This document shows positions 1 to 8,453 of a stretch of DNA of 22,975 nt, piece after piece. Location: contig NWUY0300012713.1 in assembly GCA_004151065.3 (NCBI GenBank), forward strand, positions 8,594 through 31,568, in the 5' to 3' direction. The notes beneath the pieces are model-generated. The model made no database searches, had not been told where the DNA came from, and saw nothing but the letters and a program-made list of their open reading frames with translations. Position 1 is the stretch's first letter, and each line of letters opens with the position of its first letter. The DNA is from Larix sibirica. Its lineage: Eukaryota > Streptophyta > Pinopsida > Pinales > Pinaceae. A program made the position numbers and the translations under genes.

Positions 1-774
1 AAGATCTTCGTATTCCTACAAGTCCAGATTACCCAAATAGTGAAAATAGGAAGCATCTGTAGCTTGGGATTTTTTTGGATCCAGCAATACAATGTATCGT
101 CCAGATTCCTCCCAAACCAATCCTCAGCTATGCCCAACATGTGCCTAAGTTTGTCCCAAATATTCCGGAAAAAGGGACACTTAATGAACAGGTGAGGAAT
201 GTCCTCCTCATCCGCCATGCACAGGGTGCAAATATTAGGCCCAGAAAAACCTCGCTTTGATAAAATAGGCCAAGTGAGAATTTTATTATGCAGACACAAC
301 CAGAGGAAACATTTGATCTTTAAAGGTATCTTCCAGCGCCATAACAGTTGGTGCCACTAGTAGGACACCGAGCGATCAAAATAGTTGAGTAGCGAGTCAT
401 AGACTGACTTAACAGAAAGATTCCCATTAGCAACTGGGTAGTCCCAGACCAGCATATCCTGCTCAACGGAAAGAGTCACCCCAGCTAAGCTGAGTTGACG
501 AGTATATATGTTCCATTCCGCAGCGCTATCACCCACCAATGCCAAATCATCTGTCGATAACCACTAGGAAAAACCATGTAAGGTCCTTCCCTAATATGCT
601 TGAGCTAATACCAAGATACGCTTATTATTAATTTTATCCACTAATGAAGGAGAAAGTACAAAATCTTCGATACCAACCACTGGATTGATTCCCACCACCA
701 CCCGGATACCATCACCAACCTTCCAACTAAGAAAGCTCCCTATAACTAGAAGGGTGACAATGATGCTTCACCCA
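1..774 (-). pseudogene. LINE ORF2 C-terminal fragment (zf-RVT), duplicate copy 1
   Basis: This is a second copy of the LINE segment at 1050-1824, with about 32 differences in 774 bases, mostly C/T and G/A exchanges. The minus strand encodes the post-RT linker (357-545) and, below about 330, the zf-RVT region with the pattern GPNICTLC, then HLFIKCPFF, then an IWDKL segment. That matches the C-x2-C...H-x4-C zinc-binding motif usual after plant LINE reverse transcriptases. The copy begins abruptly at the NN gap (775-776) and runs out of the left edge of the window, so its true length is unknown. It could be part of another LINE copy, an old tandem duplication or a scaffold join. Confidence 0.85.
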
Positions 775-776
775 NN
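775..776. other. Two undetermined bases (NN) at a duplication breakpoint
   Basis: Two N characters fall exactly where the duplicate copy (1-774) stops matching 1050-1824 and inside the RNase H-like reading frame on the minus strand. The coincidence of an N run with a repeat boundary points to a join between contigs or consensus pieces. A biological breakpoint cannot be excluded. Confidence 0.9.
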
Positions 777-1049
777 AACCACAACAACCCCCACAATGCC
801 AAAAGCTCAGCTTTCGTATTAGTGCCCACTCCAACCCCCTATTTAATAATAATTTATGATCCTTCTTAATCACCAGAATCATACCATGCCCCATAGCAAG
901 TACATTTAGTGGCTCCATCTCAATTGGAGTCCCAATCGATCTCAAATCCTAAATTTCTCACGAAGGATTTGGGTTGAGTGCGATACTCATTTAAAAGAGT
1001 CAAGTATCTTCTTACAAATAATAAAACTAGGAACATACTTGCATCCTCA
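777..1049 (-). pseudogene. LINE ORF2 linker and N-terminal RNase H-like (RVT_3) fragment
   Basis: On the minus strand, after the zf-RVT region, a short linker leads into a segment starting DGATK (codon for the Asp at 917-919). It continues through several in-frame stops to GVGVGTNTKAELLALWGLLW, ending at the NN gap. This is the beta1-to-alpha1 part of the RNase H domain (RVT_3 family) at the C-terminus of many plant LINE ORF2 proteins. The first catalytic Asp (in DGA) and the catalytic Glu (in AEL) are still present. The second half of the domain is absent because the duplicate copy begins at the gap. The frame differs from the zf-RVT frame upstream, so at least one frameshift lies between them. 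Confidence 0.75.
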
Positions 1050-1824
1050 AAGATCTTCTTATTCCTACAAGTCCATATAACCCAAATAGTGAAAATAGGC
1101 AAGCATCTGTAGCCTGGGATTTTTTTGGATCCAGCAATACAATGTATCGTCCAGATTCCTCCCAAACCAATCCTCAGTTATGCCCAACATGTGCCTAAGT
1201 TTGTCCCAAATATTCCGGAAAAAGGGACACTTAATGAACAAGTGAGGAATGTCCTCCTCATCCGCCATGCACAAGGTGCAAATATTAGGCCCAGAAAAAC
1301 CTCGCTTCGATAAAACAGGCCAAGTGAGAATTTTACTATGCAGACACAACTAGAGGAAACATTTGATCTTTAAAGTTATCTTCCAGCGCCATAACAGTTG
1401 GTGCCACTAGTAGGATACCGAGCGATCAAAATAGTTGAGTAGTGAGTCATAGACTAACTTAACAGAAAGATTCCCATTAGCAACTGGGTAGTCCCAGACC
1501 AGCATATCCTGCTCAACAGAAAGAGTCACCCCAGCTAAACTGAGTTGACGAGTATATATGTTCCATTCCGCAGTGCTATCACCCACCAACGCCAAATCAT
1601 CTGTCGATAACCACTAGGAAAAACCATGTAAGGTCCTTTCCTAATACGCTTAAGCAAATACCAAGATATGCTTATTATTAATTTTCTCCACTAATGAAGG
1701 AGAAAGTACAAAATCTTCGATACCAACCACTGGATTGATTCCCACCAACACCCGGATACCATCACCAATCTTCCAACTAAGAAAACTCCTTATAACTAGA
1801 AGGGTGACAATGATGCTTCACCCA
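1050..1824 (-). pseudogene. LINE ORF2 post-RT linker and zf-RVT domain, duplicate copy 2
   Basis: This copy is continuous with the LINE reverse transcriptase on its upstream side (higher coordinates) and so belongs to the main element. The minus strand at 1065-1349 is open and carries the zf-RVT signature: KRGFSGPN, CTLC, then HLFIKCPFF. That is a putative C-x2-C / H-x4-C zinc site of a domain of uncertain function found only in plant LINE ORF2 proteins. The stretch 1407-1595 is the linker with a LVWDYPVANGNLSVKLVYD segment typical of the same family. Stops interrupt the link between the two. The matching copy is 1-774. Confidence 0.85.
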
Positions 1825-1925
1825 ATGATAGAAGCATTCCTGCAAAGAGAAGAGGGGTTTCTGATCCAGCCAGTTAAGGATGAAGACTTTAAGTACTTAA
1901 ATCTAATCACTGAACTCCAAAGGCC

Positions 1926-3439
1926 CTAGGATGTTAATTCCCTCCATAAACTCCTGGATCGAAGGGCCAAGTTGAATAAATTAAGGTTTAATAGTCCCCA
2001 ACCACCCAGTTTTTTGGGCCAAGAGATGGAGTCCCAACTAGTCAGATGAAACTTCCTTGTCGTGTGGTGTCCCTCCCAAATGAAATGAAAGATTTTACGT
2101 TGGATCGCCTTCATAATGCATTCAGGGGGTTTCATCAAACCAAACCAATAAGTAGGGAAACTCATCAACACCAACTTAGCAAGAACGAGTCTACCCCCCC
2201 ACAGATGTTCCATTGATACATCCACAAGTTTATCTTACGATCAATATTCTTCAAGAGCTAGCTCCAGTCTTTAGATTTATAATGGTTAGGCTTAAGATAG
2301 TATATGAGATATTTGATACCGTGATCCAGACCCACCATCTCAATAGGAAATATATCCCTTATAGCCCTCAGATAATAATCGTCAGAACAGTGAAATAGGA
2401 AGTTTGATTTGGTAGTATTGATGTCCATCCCAGAGGCCTTACAAAAGATATCAAAGATTTCTTTGTAGCATCTCCATTCCGTGATAGATGCAATGCCAAA
2501 AATAATCACATCATTCATGAAAAGAAAGTGAGTAAGAGATAAGGTCCTCGAGACACTAATACCTTTAATCTTCTTCTCAGACTTAGCTTCCCGGATGAGT
2601 CTTCTTAGACCTTCAATATCCAGAATGAAAATCAAAGGCGAGAGCGGTCATCCCGGTCGGATTCCCCTTCTCCTAGAAAAATTCTTAGTAGGAGTACCAT
2701 TCACCAATACAACAAACGACACTGAAGAGATACACTCCAAAATCCAATTCGTCACCGCCACAGGAATGCCAATTTGAATGAGAATCAACCGGAGGAAAGT
2801 CCAATCGATCCGATCGTAAGCCTTTATGAGGTCCATTTTCAGGAGCAAAGCTTGAAGATTTATCGTCTTTATAGAGTGCAATCCTTCCTGTGCCACACCA
2901 ACTGCATCAAGGATTTTCCAATTGTACAAGAAGCCAAATTGTTCTGGAGAAATAAATTTTTCTAGGAAAGGCTTGATTCTATTCGCCAGAAGTTTAGTGA
3001 TGACTTTATAGAGCAAATTACATAAATAGATCTGCCGAAATTTGTTAAAATACTCCACCTTCTCCTTCTTGGGTATAAGTGTAATATATGTTTCGTTTAA
3101 AGATTTAGGTATATATGCCTTCACACAAGACTCCTCCACGGCCGCAAGTAATTCTTCACCAAGTAAGTCAAAGAAATGTATGAAGAACTCCATGGTTCAG
3201 CCATATGGACCAGGGCTCTTCTCTTTCACAAACATCTTCAAGATCTCTTTCATTTCCTCCAAGGATATCTTCTCACTAATCTTGTTTCCTTCCTCAACAT
3301 AAAGGAATTTTGGGAAAAGTTTAACGATCTTAAGCTGTTCAACCAAATTTGGAGATTGGACCTGTTTATAGACATATGATAAATAAGTCACCGCATAATT
3401 CATAATGGAATCTTGGTCCTTCACTACACAACCATCCAA
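1926..3439 (-). other. LINE reverse transcriptase domain, catalytic box destroyed
   Basis: Motifs appear in the expected order: KSPGPYG (normally PGPDG), TLIPKK, then FRQIYLCNLLYKVITKLLANR followed by SPEQFGF. Next come KMDLIKAYDRIDW (motif A, Asp present), GIRPG followed by a stop at 2648-2650 (normally GIRQGCPLSP), and FMND at 2510-2521 in place of F[AV]DD. The thumb at 1926-2225, in a shifted frame, shows GGRLVLAKLVLMSFPTYW and PKKLGGWGLLNL. Val-to-Met and Asp-to-Asn in the catalytic box both fit G-to-A changes, as seen in methylated, decaying plant transposons. This is a clear family match with no activity expected. Confidence 0.87.
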
Positions 3440-3879
3440 ATTGCAAATTTCCTAAATGGAATTAATGTTCCTGCGATGAGAAGCGAACTTCTGAAAGAAC
3501 CTAGTATTTTGATCTCCTCAAGAAACCCATAGTGCCCATATTTTCAATCGCCAGGTGTTTTCCTACTGATTCAGTATTGTCCCTTTTTCCTTGGCGAGCT
3601 CTAACAAGTCCAACTTCCGAGAAGAAGAAAATAGGTCATCACCAAGTGAGTTCTCAATATCCTGAATACGCTACTCAATAAGACACAATTCCTCATCATT
3701 GGATATCCTCTTCTCCTTATCCCATTTGATGACAGCACCATGCAACTTATTAAGTTTGTGAATCAGCTGTAAAAAGGGAGAATTGTGAACAATATTATCC
3801 AACATAGACCACTACCCTTTGAAAAAATCACAGAAGGAGGCATCTTCAAGCCATGTGCTATTAAACTTGAAAGGATACA
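3440..3879 (-). other. LINE ORF2 linker between endonuclease and RT
   Basis: The minus strand keeps weak similarity to the ORF2 linker, including a FKFNSTWLED segment, a WSMLDNIVHNSPF segment, and an ALW...GDQNTRFFQKFASHRR segment that resembles the usual W...GD.NT.FFH...RR motif. Several stops break it. No separate gene is present here. Confidence 0.6.
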
Positions 3880-4594
3880 GTTTATAATCATTCCCAAAAT
3901 CGACTTGAAGGACCACAACCTTGTGGTAGGAGATGCCAGTAGAGATAAACTAGGACCCGTATCTACCAAAAATGCAAGTGAACTGTTCACTGATAAAAAG
4001 ATGGTCAAGCCTCTTGGCAACCCCTGCACTCCCCAACCACCCATTTGACCCAGTGGGCACCATGACTGTCGGGACTATGTCAACAAGTCCCACCTTGTTT
4101 AGAATGTATTTGAAATAATAATCTAAAGGGTCCAAGACCCTCCTAGAGCCCCATAACTCCATCTCAGACAACATAAAGTTTAGATCTCCTCTGAGAATGA
4201 GGAAAGGGTCATTGAGGATACCCCGAGCAGAGATATTATCCTAGAAATCCTCCTGATTGTTATATGGTCCATAGGTATTAACAATGTTGAAAGTATGGTT
4301 GCAACCCCTAAAACTTCCGGATAACTTGATACCTGTGTCCGAAATGAAAGACAAGAAATTAGTGGTTAATGGATTCCAAGCCACCAAGAGACAACCAGAG
4401 TGACTGCAAGCATCCACCCCATTACACATCCAATTTGGATTCAACTTGTGCAAGTATTCACAGGAAACTGTCGTAGGACACATCGTCTCCTCGATCATTA
4501 GAATATTAGGATTGGTTTGATCTAAAAGCCTCTATAGAGCAGTCCCTTTAGGCTAAGTGTCTAGCCCCCGAATGTTTAAAGAGATAATTATCAT
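3880..4594 (-). other. LINE apurinic-type endonuclease domain, one catalytic residue lost
   Basis: This exonuclease-endonuclease-phosphatase fold domain would nick target DNA. From the start codon the minus strand shows LNIRGL (catalytic Asn), IEETM (catalytic Glu), AWNP, NTYGPYNN, the GDLN motif (Asp and Asn present) and RLDHLFIS (Asp present). The final SDH motif, whose Asp is part of the catalytic centre, reads SYH, with TAC at 3926-3928. In-frame stops occur at 4553-4555 and between the YGPYNN and GDLN motifs. The domain is recognisable along its full length but cannot be active. Confidence 0.82.
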
Positions 4595-4907
4595 TAGGCA
4601 ACCTCATCGTGGCCCGACAATGCTCTAAGAGGCCCGTAAGGACTCATGGAATAAAAAATAGCAGAAATGGAAGAAATAGAGGAGGCTTTAGGGTTTACCC
4701 ATTTAGAATCCTCATCCCCTTGATCTCGTTTAGGTTCCCCCCTGCACTTCCTGAGAGTTACATTTTATGGACGAATGGAATTTATAGGAATAACATTATC
4801 GTAGGCTCCTCCATCATTACCAAAAATAATAAGGGGTTTCTCATGAGTAAAAAATGACTGGTTTAAATGCGACAAATACCTGGAAGGCCTATCCCCTAGA
4901 AGCAGCT
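4595..4907 (-). other. LINE ORF1-ORF2 spacer
   Basis: This stretch lies between the last open part of the ORF1 tail and the ORF2 start codon. It contains stops in the ORF1 frame and no recognisable domain. Short open stretches on the plus strand here have no recognisable homology and are taken as chance. Confidence 0.5.
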
Positions 4908-5642
4908 CTAAAACCCTAATTTCACCAACAATAAAGGAAGTAGGCCCTTTTTTGTAGACCATGAAGAAAAAAACTCCCTAAAGTCACCTAAATCCATTAA
5001 TGGAGAGTAGGAGATATTAATCCCCAGTCCATTAGGAAAAATATCCATAGGACCAAAATATTTTGGTGTTGAATCCTCAATCTGGATAGGGTAGGTAGAA
5101 ATAGCCGGTAAGACCTCCGTATTAGATGCAGAATTCAAAGGGGGTTCCACAGGAAACAAGAATCATTGGGTGATGGGTGAATGAGAAGAGTCTATAGGGG
5201 TCAACACTATGAGTTTCATCGAGTCTAAAATATCATCAGCGCTTAAGGATTTCAATAGAAAGGGAAGAAAGACATTGAACTTACCTAAAAATACCTTGGC
5301 CAAAGCTTCATCCAATGGGAGCGGGAGAGTAACACTCTCAAGAGGGTTTTCATCATCCTCTGAAGCCCCATAGCCAGAGGAGTCATTATCCATCACAATA
5401 CCTTTAATGGAGTTCACTTTGTCACAATCCTGACGAAGATGACCAGTTGCATGGAATTTGAAACATCTAAAAGGTATTCCACAGTATTCCAATTGTTGTA
5501 CAAAAGTCCCCTCCAACCAACGCACCTTGACTTCAGCAGGAATCCCTTCATAAATGTCAAGCTCGACCAAAACCCTAGGGAAGCGGAAATCATTCGACAT
5601 CGATGTGGCCTCTTCAATAAGAATGAATATACCAATAAAAAA
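4908..5642 (-). pseudogene. LINE ORF1 C-terminal half (DUF4283/zf-CCHC type), fused to gypsy RT
   Basis: Plant LINE ORF1 proteins bind RNA. From about 5640 downward the minus strand reads IGIFILIEEATS, FRFPRVLVELDI, EGIPAEVKV and then PFRCFKFHATGHLRQDC. That is the end of a DUF4283-like region followed by a zf-CCHC knuckle. The knuckle should be C-x2-C-x4-H-x4-C, but the second Cys is Phe. An acidic, Ser/Pro-rich tail follows; a TGA at 5163-5165 interrupts it, and the same frame stays open to 4908. The N-terminal half is missing: at about 5636-5645 the sequence changes to gypsy reverse transcriptase in the same orientation. Part of it (8454-8828) recurs in the duplicated block. Confidence 0.8.
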
Positions 5643-5837
5643 TACTTTGCATGTTGCAATTCATTTAGTAAGTCATCAATCTTAGAGAGAAGGTATCAAC
5701 TCTTGAGGGTTATCTTATTTAAATCTCCATAGTCAATACACATTCTCCAAGTACCATAATTCTTGGGAACTATGATGATAGATGACCCACAAGGTCACGT
5801 TCTTCATTGAATTACTCCCTACTCTAGTAGCTACAAC
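5544..5837 (-). repeat. 294-bp chimeric LINE/gypsy tandem unit 1 (copy A)
   Basis: The unit runs exactly to the start of unit 2, so the pair is a head-to-tail duplication with no spacer. Its left third (5544 to about 5640) is LINE ORF1 and the rest is gypsy reverse transcriptase. It differs from unit 2 at about 12 positions (4%). Confidence 0.92.
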
Positions 5838-6160
5838 CCCTTCAGAAATGTCGAGCTCGACCAAAACCCTAGGGAAGCGGAAATCATTTGACATCGATGT
5901 GGCCTCTTCAATAAGAATGAATACACCAATCAGAAATACTTGGCATGTTGCAATTCATTTAGTAAGTCATCAATCCTAGATAGAAGGTATCAACTCTTGA
6001 GGGTTATCTTATTTAAATCTCCATAGTCAATACACATTCTCTAAGTACCATACTTCTTGGGAACTATGATGATAGATGACCCACAAGGTCACGTTGTTCA
6101 TTGAATTACTCCCTACTCTAGTAGCTACAACAACTACATCTTTACTTCATCTGCTTCCAA
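5636..6160 (-). pseudogene. Ty3/gypsy reverse transcriptase N-terminal fragment, copy A
   Basis: The minus strand, after a broken LLE-stop-GVI segment, reads PCGSSIIIVPKNYGTWRMCI, then DYGDLNKIT, then KIDDLLNELQHAKYF. These are the first RT blocks of Ty3/gypsy polyproteins, normally followed by SKIDL (motif A). The similarity ends at AKYF, so both the motif A Asp and the YxDD box are missing. Because of the 294-bp duplication the segment occurs twice, at about 5640-5837 and 5936-6131. Stops in the N-terminal block (TAG and TGA codons at expected Gln and Arg positions) fit C-to-T decay. Confidence 0.85.
5838..6131 (-). repeat. 294-bp chimeric LINE/gypsy tandem unit 2 (copy A)
   Basis: This is the second unit of the tandem pair. 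It again carries a LINE ORF1 piece (5838 to about 5935) joined to gypsy RT (about 5936-6131). Similarity to unit 1 stops at 6131, after which the gypsy sequence continues alone. The minus strand therefore reads gypsy RT, LINE scrap, gypsy RT, LINE ORF1. Confidence 0.92.
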
Positions 6161-6399
6161 GATGGACTATTTGTACAACGTAATATTTGGCAATGAGGAT
6201 TCATGCATCATCTGTATCTCATGTTCCACTTCCCTCTTTGGTGGTAACCCTTTAATTCCTGGAACACTATTCTATGCGCCTTTAAAATATACTCTAGATT
6301 TGTTTTACTCTTTATGGCATCCCTCTAGGATGCCTTTACTTTTATTGGTTCATCTCTTGGTTGATTCTCCCTTGCGAAAATAAATACAAACTTCCTACT

Positions 6400-6800
6400 C
6401 TAATTGATCGGGTTTTTGGTTTATTTATCACTTTCTAGAGAGATTGGATTCAACTATTTGTGCATTGATTCTGAATGAATTTCCACCCTCTATCGAGTGG
6501 TATTGGTTTTCTCTCCTCATAAATATTGAATCTCTTAGGTACATGTAATGGATTACAAACACTACACCATACATATGAAGTTGTACTACATCTAACTCCA
6601 CTTCATCAAAATAGTTTTCACTTGTAGAAAAAATTATCTTACACTACTTAGTGATCTTCAACTTTTCATCCTTGTTTACCCATCCCAATGCATATGGGTG
6701 AGGATGGTCATGAAATTCCAATCTAATCTTGTCGGCTCGATGTTTTTCTACGAGATCTTCTTGTGAACCAGGATCAAATAGACAATTTTCCTTTGTCTTC
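6400..6800 (-). pseudogene. Ty3/gypsy aspartic protease fragment, copy A
   Basis: This retropepsin would cleave the polyprotein. On the minus strand the sequence contains LFDPGSQ (usual form LFDSGSQ), then HPHPYALGWVNKDEKLKIT, DEVELDVV, and YMYLRDSIFMRRENQYH near the C-terminal side. The catalytic Asp is present (codon at 6773-6775), but the following Ser/Thr of the D-S/T-G triad is Pro (6770-6772). A stop follows the KIT segment. The family match is good because several blocks occur in order. Confidence 0.78.
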
Positions 6801-6999
6801 TTAAACTAGATATTAATATGGAATAGATAAGTCATCTACTTCTCTCCCATGGGATGGAGGCTACTCAAATTCACCTCCTTTTTCACTATAGTGTAGACAA
6901 TATTTTCATCTACATATGAGCTACTCTCTACCTTGTTGCATGAATACATGCCTAGCATGTTCTTTTTCTTATCAACCTTATTATGGTTCTTTGGGTTCA

Positions 7000-7160
7000 A
7001 TTCAAGATGTAACATACAAGGCTTATCCTCAATGTTTTTACTAATATTACAATGGTTGCAGTTGTTGTTTAGACCCTTGCATTGATGTGAAATAGTTTTT
7101 GTCTTCTTGTCCTTTCCTTTATGCTTCTTCTTTCCCTCCTTGGAAGCATCTTAGTGGTAT
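7000..7160 (-). pseudogene. Ty3/gypsy gag zinc-knuckle region, copy A
   Basis: After a Lys-rich stretch the minus strand reads CNHCNISKNIEDKPC, followed by LHLELNPKN. This matches the usual gag knuckle of this lineage (C-x2-C-x3-G-H-x4-C followed by LHPEL), but the Gly-His pair has been replaced, so zinc binding would be lost. It would have packaged the element RNA in the capsid particle. A stop separates it from the gag core. Confidence 0.7.
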
Positions 7161-7168
7161 TTTTTCTT

Positions 7169-7720
7169 CTAACCACTTGATTTTCCTTTAGTCCTAACCA
7201 TATTCTCCATAGATTGTGCATGTACATAAGCCTCATCAAGTATCCTAGGCTTGAAGAGCATCAATTTCCTCCATAAACGATCATGTAGACCACCTAAATA
7301 CTTGAAGAGTACATCCAAATTATTAGGATATATGGCCAACATAATAGCCATTTTTCTAAACACAATTGTGTACTTTTACACACTTTTCCCTTGCTTCAAC
7401 TAGAATTAATGCCAACAGATCTACTAGTCCTCTTCATTCCAAATAGGGTATAATTGGGACTAGGTGAGGGTTTTAAGCACCTCCCATTTAGCTACTAGGT
7501 ATCACCTTCCAACATAAGCGTCTCCATGTGAATTTTCCACGAAGGTAGGTCATGACCCTCTAACTTCAGTTGGGAAAATGAAATTTTTTCTCCTCTCCTA
7601 TTTTAAGGACATTGAAATAAGATTCTAACTATTGCAATAATTGATTCAATTTTAAAAAAATCAATATCACCTTGGTAGGGTTTGATATCCACCTTTTTTT
7701 CCATTTTGAACAAACATTGT
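7169..7720 (-). pseudogene. Ty3/gypsy gag capsid (Retrotrans_gag) pseudogene, copy A
   Basis: The capsid-forming protein of the element. From about 7710 downward the minus strand shows VDIKPYQGDIDFFK, a LESYFNVL segment, GEEKKFHFP, and then (open at 7169-7363) FRKMAIMLAIYPNNLDVLFK, YLGGLHDRL, MLFKPRILDEAYVHAQ. The order and spacing are those of the Retrotrans_gag domain. Stops and frame changes break the middle third (about 7370-7640). The last open part ends with a Lys/Ser-rich run leading to the knuckle. No complete gag reading frame remains. Confidence 0.82.
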
Positions 7721-8060
7721 GACTAAATGGTGGCAATAAAAATTGGTCTCTCTTTATCTAGCTTTATTTTTTATCCCTTTTTGGGTCATCATTATCTCCA
7801 TATTTCTTGTACATTACAACTTCTAAATTATAGCCACCAAACTTCCCAAAAGTTCTAAACTTTTCTTCTAGATATACCACAAGAATGACTATATTGTGAG
7901 AGATGCCAACAGCTTGTGATTCCAACTTTTAAAATCTCTTCTCTACCTCATCTCATTGATTGTTATTACTAGATTCATTCACCAAGGCTAGGGTTTTAAG
8001 ACTCCTTTCTTACACCAATTATTGGATATGGTGCTCCCATAAAACCCCAAATAAAACTAC

Positions 8061-8070
8061 TATGATACCA
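8061..8070 (-). other. Gypsy primer-binding site (tRNA-iMet type), copy A
   Basis: The minus strand reads TGGTATCATA one base after the LTR end. Its first eight bases match the TGGTATCA core complementary to the 3' end of plant initiator methionine tRNA, the usual primer for gypsy reverse transcription. The position directly beside the LTR supports both calls. Confidence 0.72.
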
Positions 8071-8071
8071 A

Positions 8072-8451
8072 TGTTGGCTTCATGTTGATACCATGGTTCT
8101 CATGCAAGGGCCAACATATATAGGTCTACTATAGTGTAGATGTGCTAGAACTTTCAATCCTCCTTGGGGGAAGGAGGTATCACTCAAAACACAACTAAAA
8201 ATGTGGAAATATGGGGAAAAATATTAGGAGATGGATACAATATTTAGTCATACCAGTGGCTCAACATCTAACTATTATTGTGATTTAAAAAAATGACATA
8301 CATGTGAAGAAAAAAGCATTGCAACCAAATTATAATCAGATCCATAGAGAGACAGTAAGGCATACTCAACACATAGACAAATTACACATAAAATTTAACT
8401 AGGGGACCAGATGCTCTATTTTCATTCATAACCTTCAGAATATAGCCAACA
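8072..8451 (-). repeat. 380-bp gypsy LTR, copy A
   Basis: The segment starts TGTTGGC and ends GCCAACA on either strand, a perfect 7-bp terminal inverted repeat with the TG...CA ends of an LTR. A primer-binding site follows on the minus strand. It appears identical to the segment at 11258-11637. A TATATA stretch at about 8115-8121 could be a promoter element. The outer end lies one or two bases from the N at 8453. No polypurine tract is visible beyond that end, so this is a 5' LTR by context and not a normal 3' LTR. Confidence 0.75.
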
Positions 8452-8452
8452 A

Positions 8453-8453
8453 N
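8453..8453. other. Single undetermined base at the junction of the 3.19-kb repeats
   Basis: One N separates the two duplicated blocks. If it is A, the left copy matches the right copy through a run of six A residues before the two diverge (GACATTG here, TTCCATT after 11642). The join therefore sits at a short A-run shared by both sides. Confidence 0.9.

Larger units (their letters stand above)
777..4594 (-). pseudogene. LINE ORF2 pseudogene (endonuclease-RT-zf-RVT-RNase H)
   Basis: ORF2 would encode the nuclease and reverse transcriptase of target-primed reverse transcription. I take the ATG at 4592-4594 as the start because the next residues (IIISLNIRGLD) are the usual N-terminus of plant LINE endonucleases. 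One frame can be followed from 4594 down to about 2258 through roughly a dozen stops, for example TAG at 4553-4555, TGA at 3197-3199 and TGA at 2648-2650. A frameshift near 2230 moves the thumb region into another frame. Key residues are lost in both the endonuclease and the RT. The span without the duplication (about 3.8 kb) is close to a normal ORF2, lacking only the end of RNase H. Confidence 0.85.
1..5642 (-). mobile_element. Degenerate plant LINE (non-LTR retrotransposon), 5'-truncated
   Basis: Read on the minus strand this block follows the order of a plant L1-type LINE: an ORF1 tail with a zinc knuckle, then ORF2 with endonuclease, reverse transcriptase, zf-RVT and the first part of RNase H. 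The 5' UTR and the first half of ORF1 are missing and are replaced by Ty3/gypsy sequence near 5636-5645. The 3' end and poly(A) tail are not seen, because the window stops inside a second copy of the zf-RVT region. Stops and frame changes run throughout, so it is a dead relic. The family assignment rests on several independent domain signatures and is secure; the subfamily is not determined. Confidence 0.9.
5636..8451 (-). mobile_element. Truncated Ty3/gypsy retrotransposon, copy A (LTR-gag-PR-partial RT)
   Basis: On the minus strand the order is LTR (8451-8072), primer-binding site, gag, CCHC knuckle, protease and the first part of reverse transcriptase. The rest of RT, RNase H, integrase, polypurine tract and 3' LTR are absent. 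The element passes instead into LINE ORF1. The gag and protease resemble a plant gypsy lineage with the gag motif LKYIGGLH and the protease motif FDSGSQ. Many in-frame stops make it non-autonomous. The same structure recurs at 8822-11637. Confidence 0.88.
5268..8452. repeat. 3.19-kb direct duplication, copy A
   Basis: Bases 5268-8452 match 8454-11638 at a constant offset of 3186 with only about ten substitutions and no indels that I could find. The substitutions I saw lie between about 7037 and 7820. The block contains the LINE ORF1 piece, the chimeric 294-bp tandem pair and the gypsy gag-to-LTR segment. On its left side the LINE continues without interruption past 5267, while on the right it stops at a single N. 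Confidence 0.95.

Noticed and set aside
75-1313. Matching open stretches on the plus strand at 75-260 and 1125-1313
   Set aside because: They are antisense to the zf-RVT region of the LINE and occur twice only because that region is duplicated.
5439-6383. Plus-strand open stretches at 5439-5732, 5782-5979 and 6162-6383 (and their copies 3186 bases further on)
   Set aside because: They lie antisense to the LINE ORF1 and gypsy RT fragments. The minus-strand translations have clear family blocks and these do not.
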